Positions 63,822-64,000 of a DNA stretch of 64,000 nucleotides are shown piece by piece. The stretch lies in NCBI RefSeq assembly GCF_013364355.1, contig NZ_CP054931.1, forward strand, positions 682,001-746,000, given 5' to 3'. Position 1 is the stretch's first letter; the number at the start of each line of letters is the position of its first letter. The notes beneath the pieces are model-generated. The model was not told the origin of the DNA. It was given only the letters and a program-made list of their open reading frames with translations, and did not search any database. The position numbers and the translations under genes were made by a program. This DNA comes from Stenotrophomonas sp. NA06056. Its GTDB lineage: Bacteria; Pseudomonadota; Gammaproteobacteria; Xanthomonadales; Xanthomonadaceae.

Positions 63822-64000
63822 GTGGCACGCAAGGCGGCGGTCACTCCGGCACTGTCACCCTCCGGTGAAGCATCGCTTGCGATGCTCGCCGGCGTCGGTC
63901 CGGCCGTGGCCGCCAAGCTGCAGGCGCGTGGCCTGGCCACCCTGCAGGATCTCTGGCTGCACCTGCCGCTGCGCTATGAGGACCGCACCCGGCTGACCCG
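63822..64000 (+). CDS. recG: ATP-dependent DNA helicase RecG (5' end, cut by window edge)
   Basis: About 59 codons from GTG 63822. Residues 18-35 LAMLAGVGPAVAAKLQAR and LQDLWLHLPLRYEDRTRLT match the N-terminal wedge region of RecG. Fork-reversal helicase. The rest is beyond the window. It starts 6 nt after the ridA stop, so the two may be co-transcribed. Confidence 0.9.
   Translation, partial: MARKAAVTPALSPSGEASLAMLAGVGPAVAAKLQARGLATLQDLWLHLPLRYEDRTRLT

Overview
The window is a dense, GC-rich chromosomal segment of a Stenotrophomonas species (S. maltophilia complex, Xanthomonadaceae). Two things point there. Gene content and order are xanthomonad: an ilvC operon with an upstream leader peptide, zapA - 6S RNA - 5-formyl-THF cyclo-ligase, and rdgB-rph // yicC-gmk-rpoZ-spoT-ridA-recG. 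In addition, about 40 short GTAG-headed palindromes of the SMAG type known from S. maltophilia sit between genes. I see no insertion sequence, prophage, CRISPR array or tRNA/rRNA gene; this is core genome plus one iron/heme-uptake locus.

Layout. 1-1000: 5' part of ilvC (minus) with a leader peptide rich in Ile/Leu/Val and an attenuator. 1.3-8.2 kb: gamma-glutamyltransferase, a BCCT transporter, thiC under a TPP riboswitch, and a small ion-channel protein. 8.4-14.7 kb: a CadC-like membrane regulator, an AraC regulator and a TonB-dependent receptor. 14.9-17.4 kb: an HDOD protein, soluble pyrophosphatase and a small secreted protein. 17.4-25.7 kb: a FecI/FecR pair, an STN-containing TonB-dependent receptor, heme oxygenase, a YbaN-like protein and ExbB-ExbD-TonB. 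Together these form a complete system to sense, import, energise uptake of and degrade heme. 25.7-31.7 kb: membrane pyrophosphatase, PPi-type phosphofructokinase and adenylate kinase. 32-45.9 kb: peptidoglycan recycling (mpl), a LonN-domain protein, a DedA/PAP2 fusion, a small kinase, argD-family aminotransferase, azurin, hemL, thiE, rubredoxin and others. 46-53.6 kb: DUF192, rpiA, EVE, fau, 6S RNA, zapA, pepP, pepQ, PilZ. 53.6-64 kb: DUF1631, hemW, rdgB, VOC, rph, yicC, gmk, rpoZ, spoT, ridA and the 5' end of recG.

The most unusual signal is a family of five long dyads (about 105-115 bp each) at 3057-3160, 3319-3432, 45984-46094, 51359-51470 and 51654-51764. Each folds as a three-way junction: a long GC outer stem and two inner hairpins. 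All ten inner hairpins carry a hexaloop ANGGAY while their stems differ with compensatory changes. ANGGA in a hexaloop is the known recognition signature of CsrA/RsmA, so these may be dispersed RsmA-binding (sponge-like) RNA elements, or ssDNA-mobilised repeats with a selected loop. A second pattern is that four unrelated genes (fecR, hppA, a DUF2867 gene and spoT) end on a UAG that is the TAG of a SMAG GTAG head.
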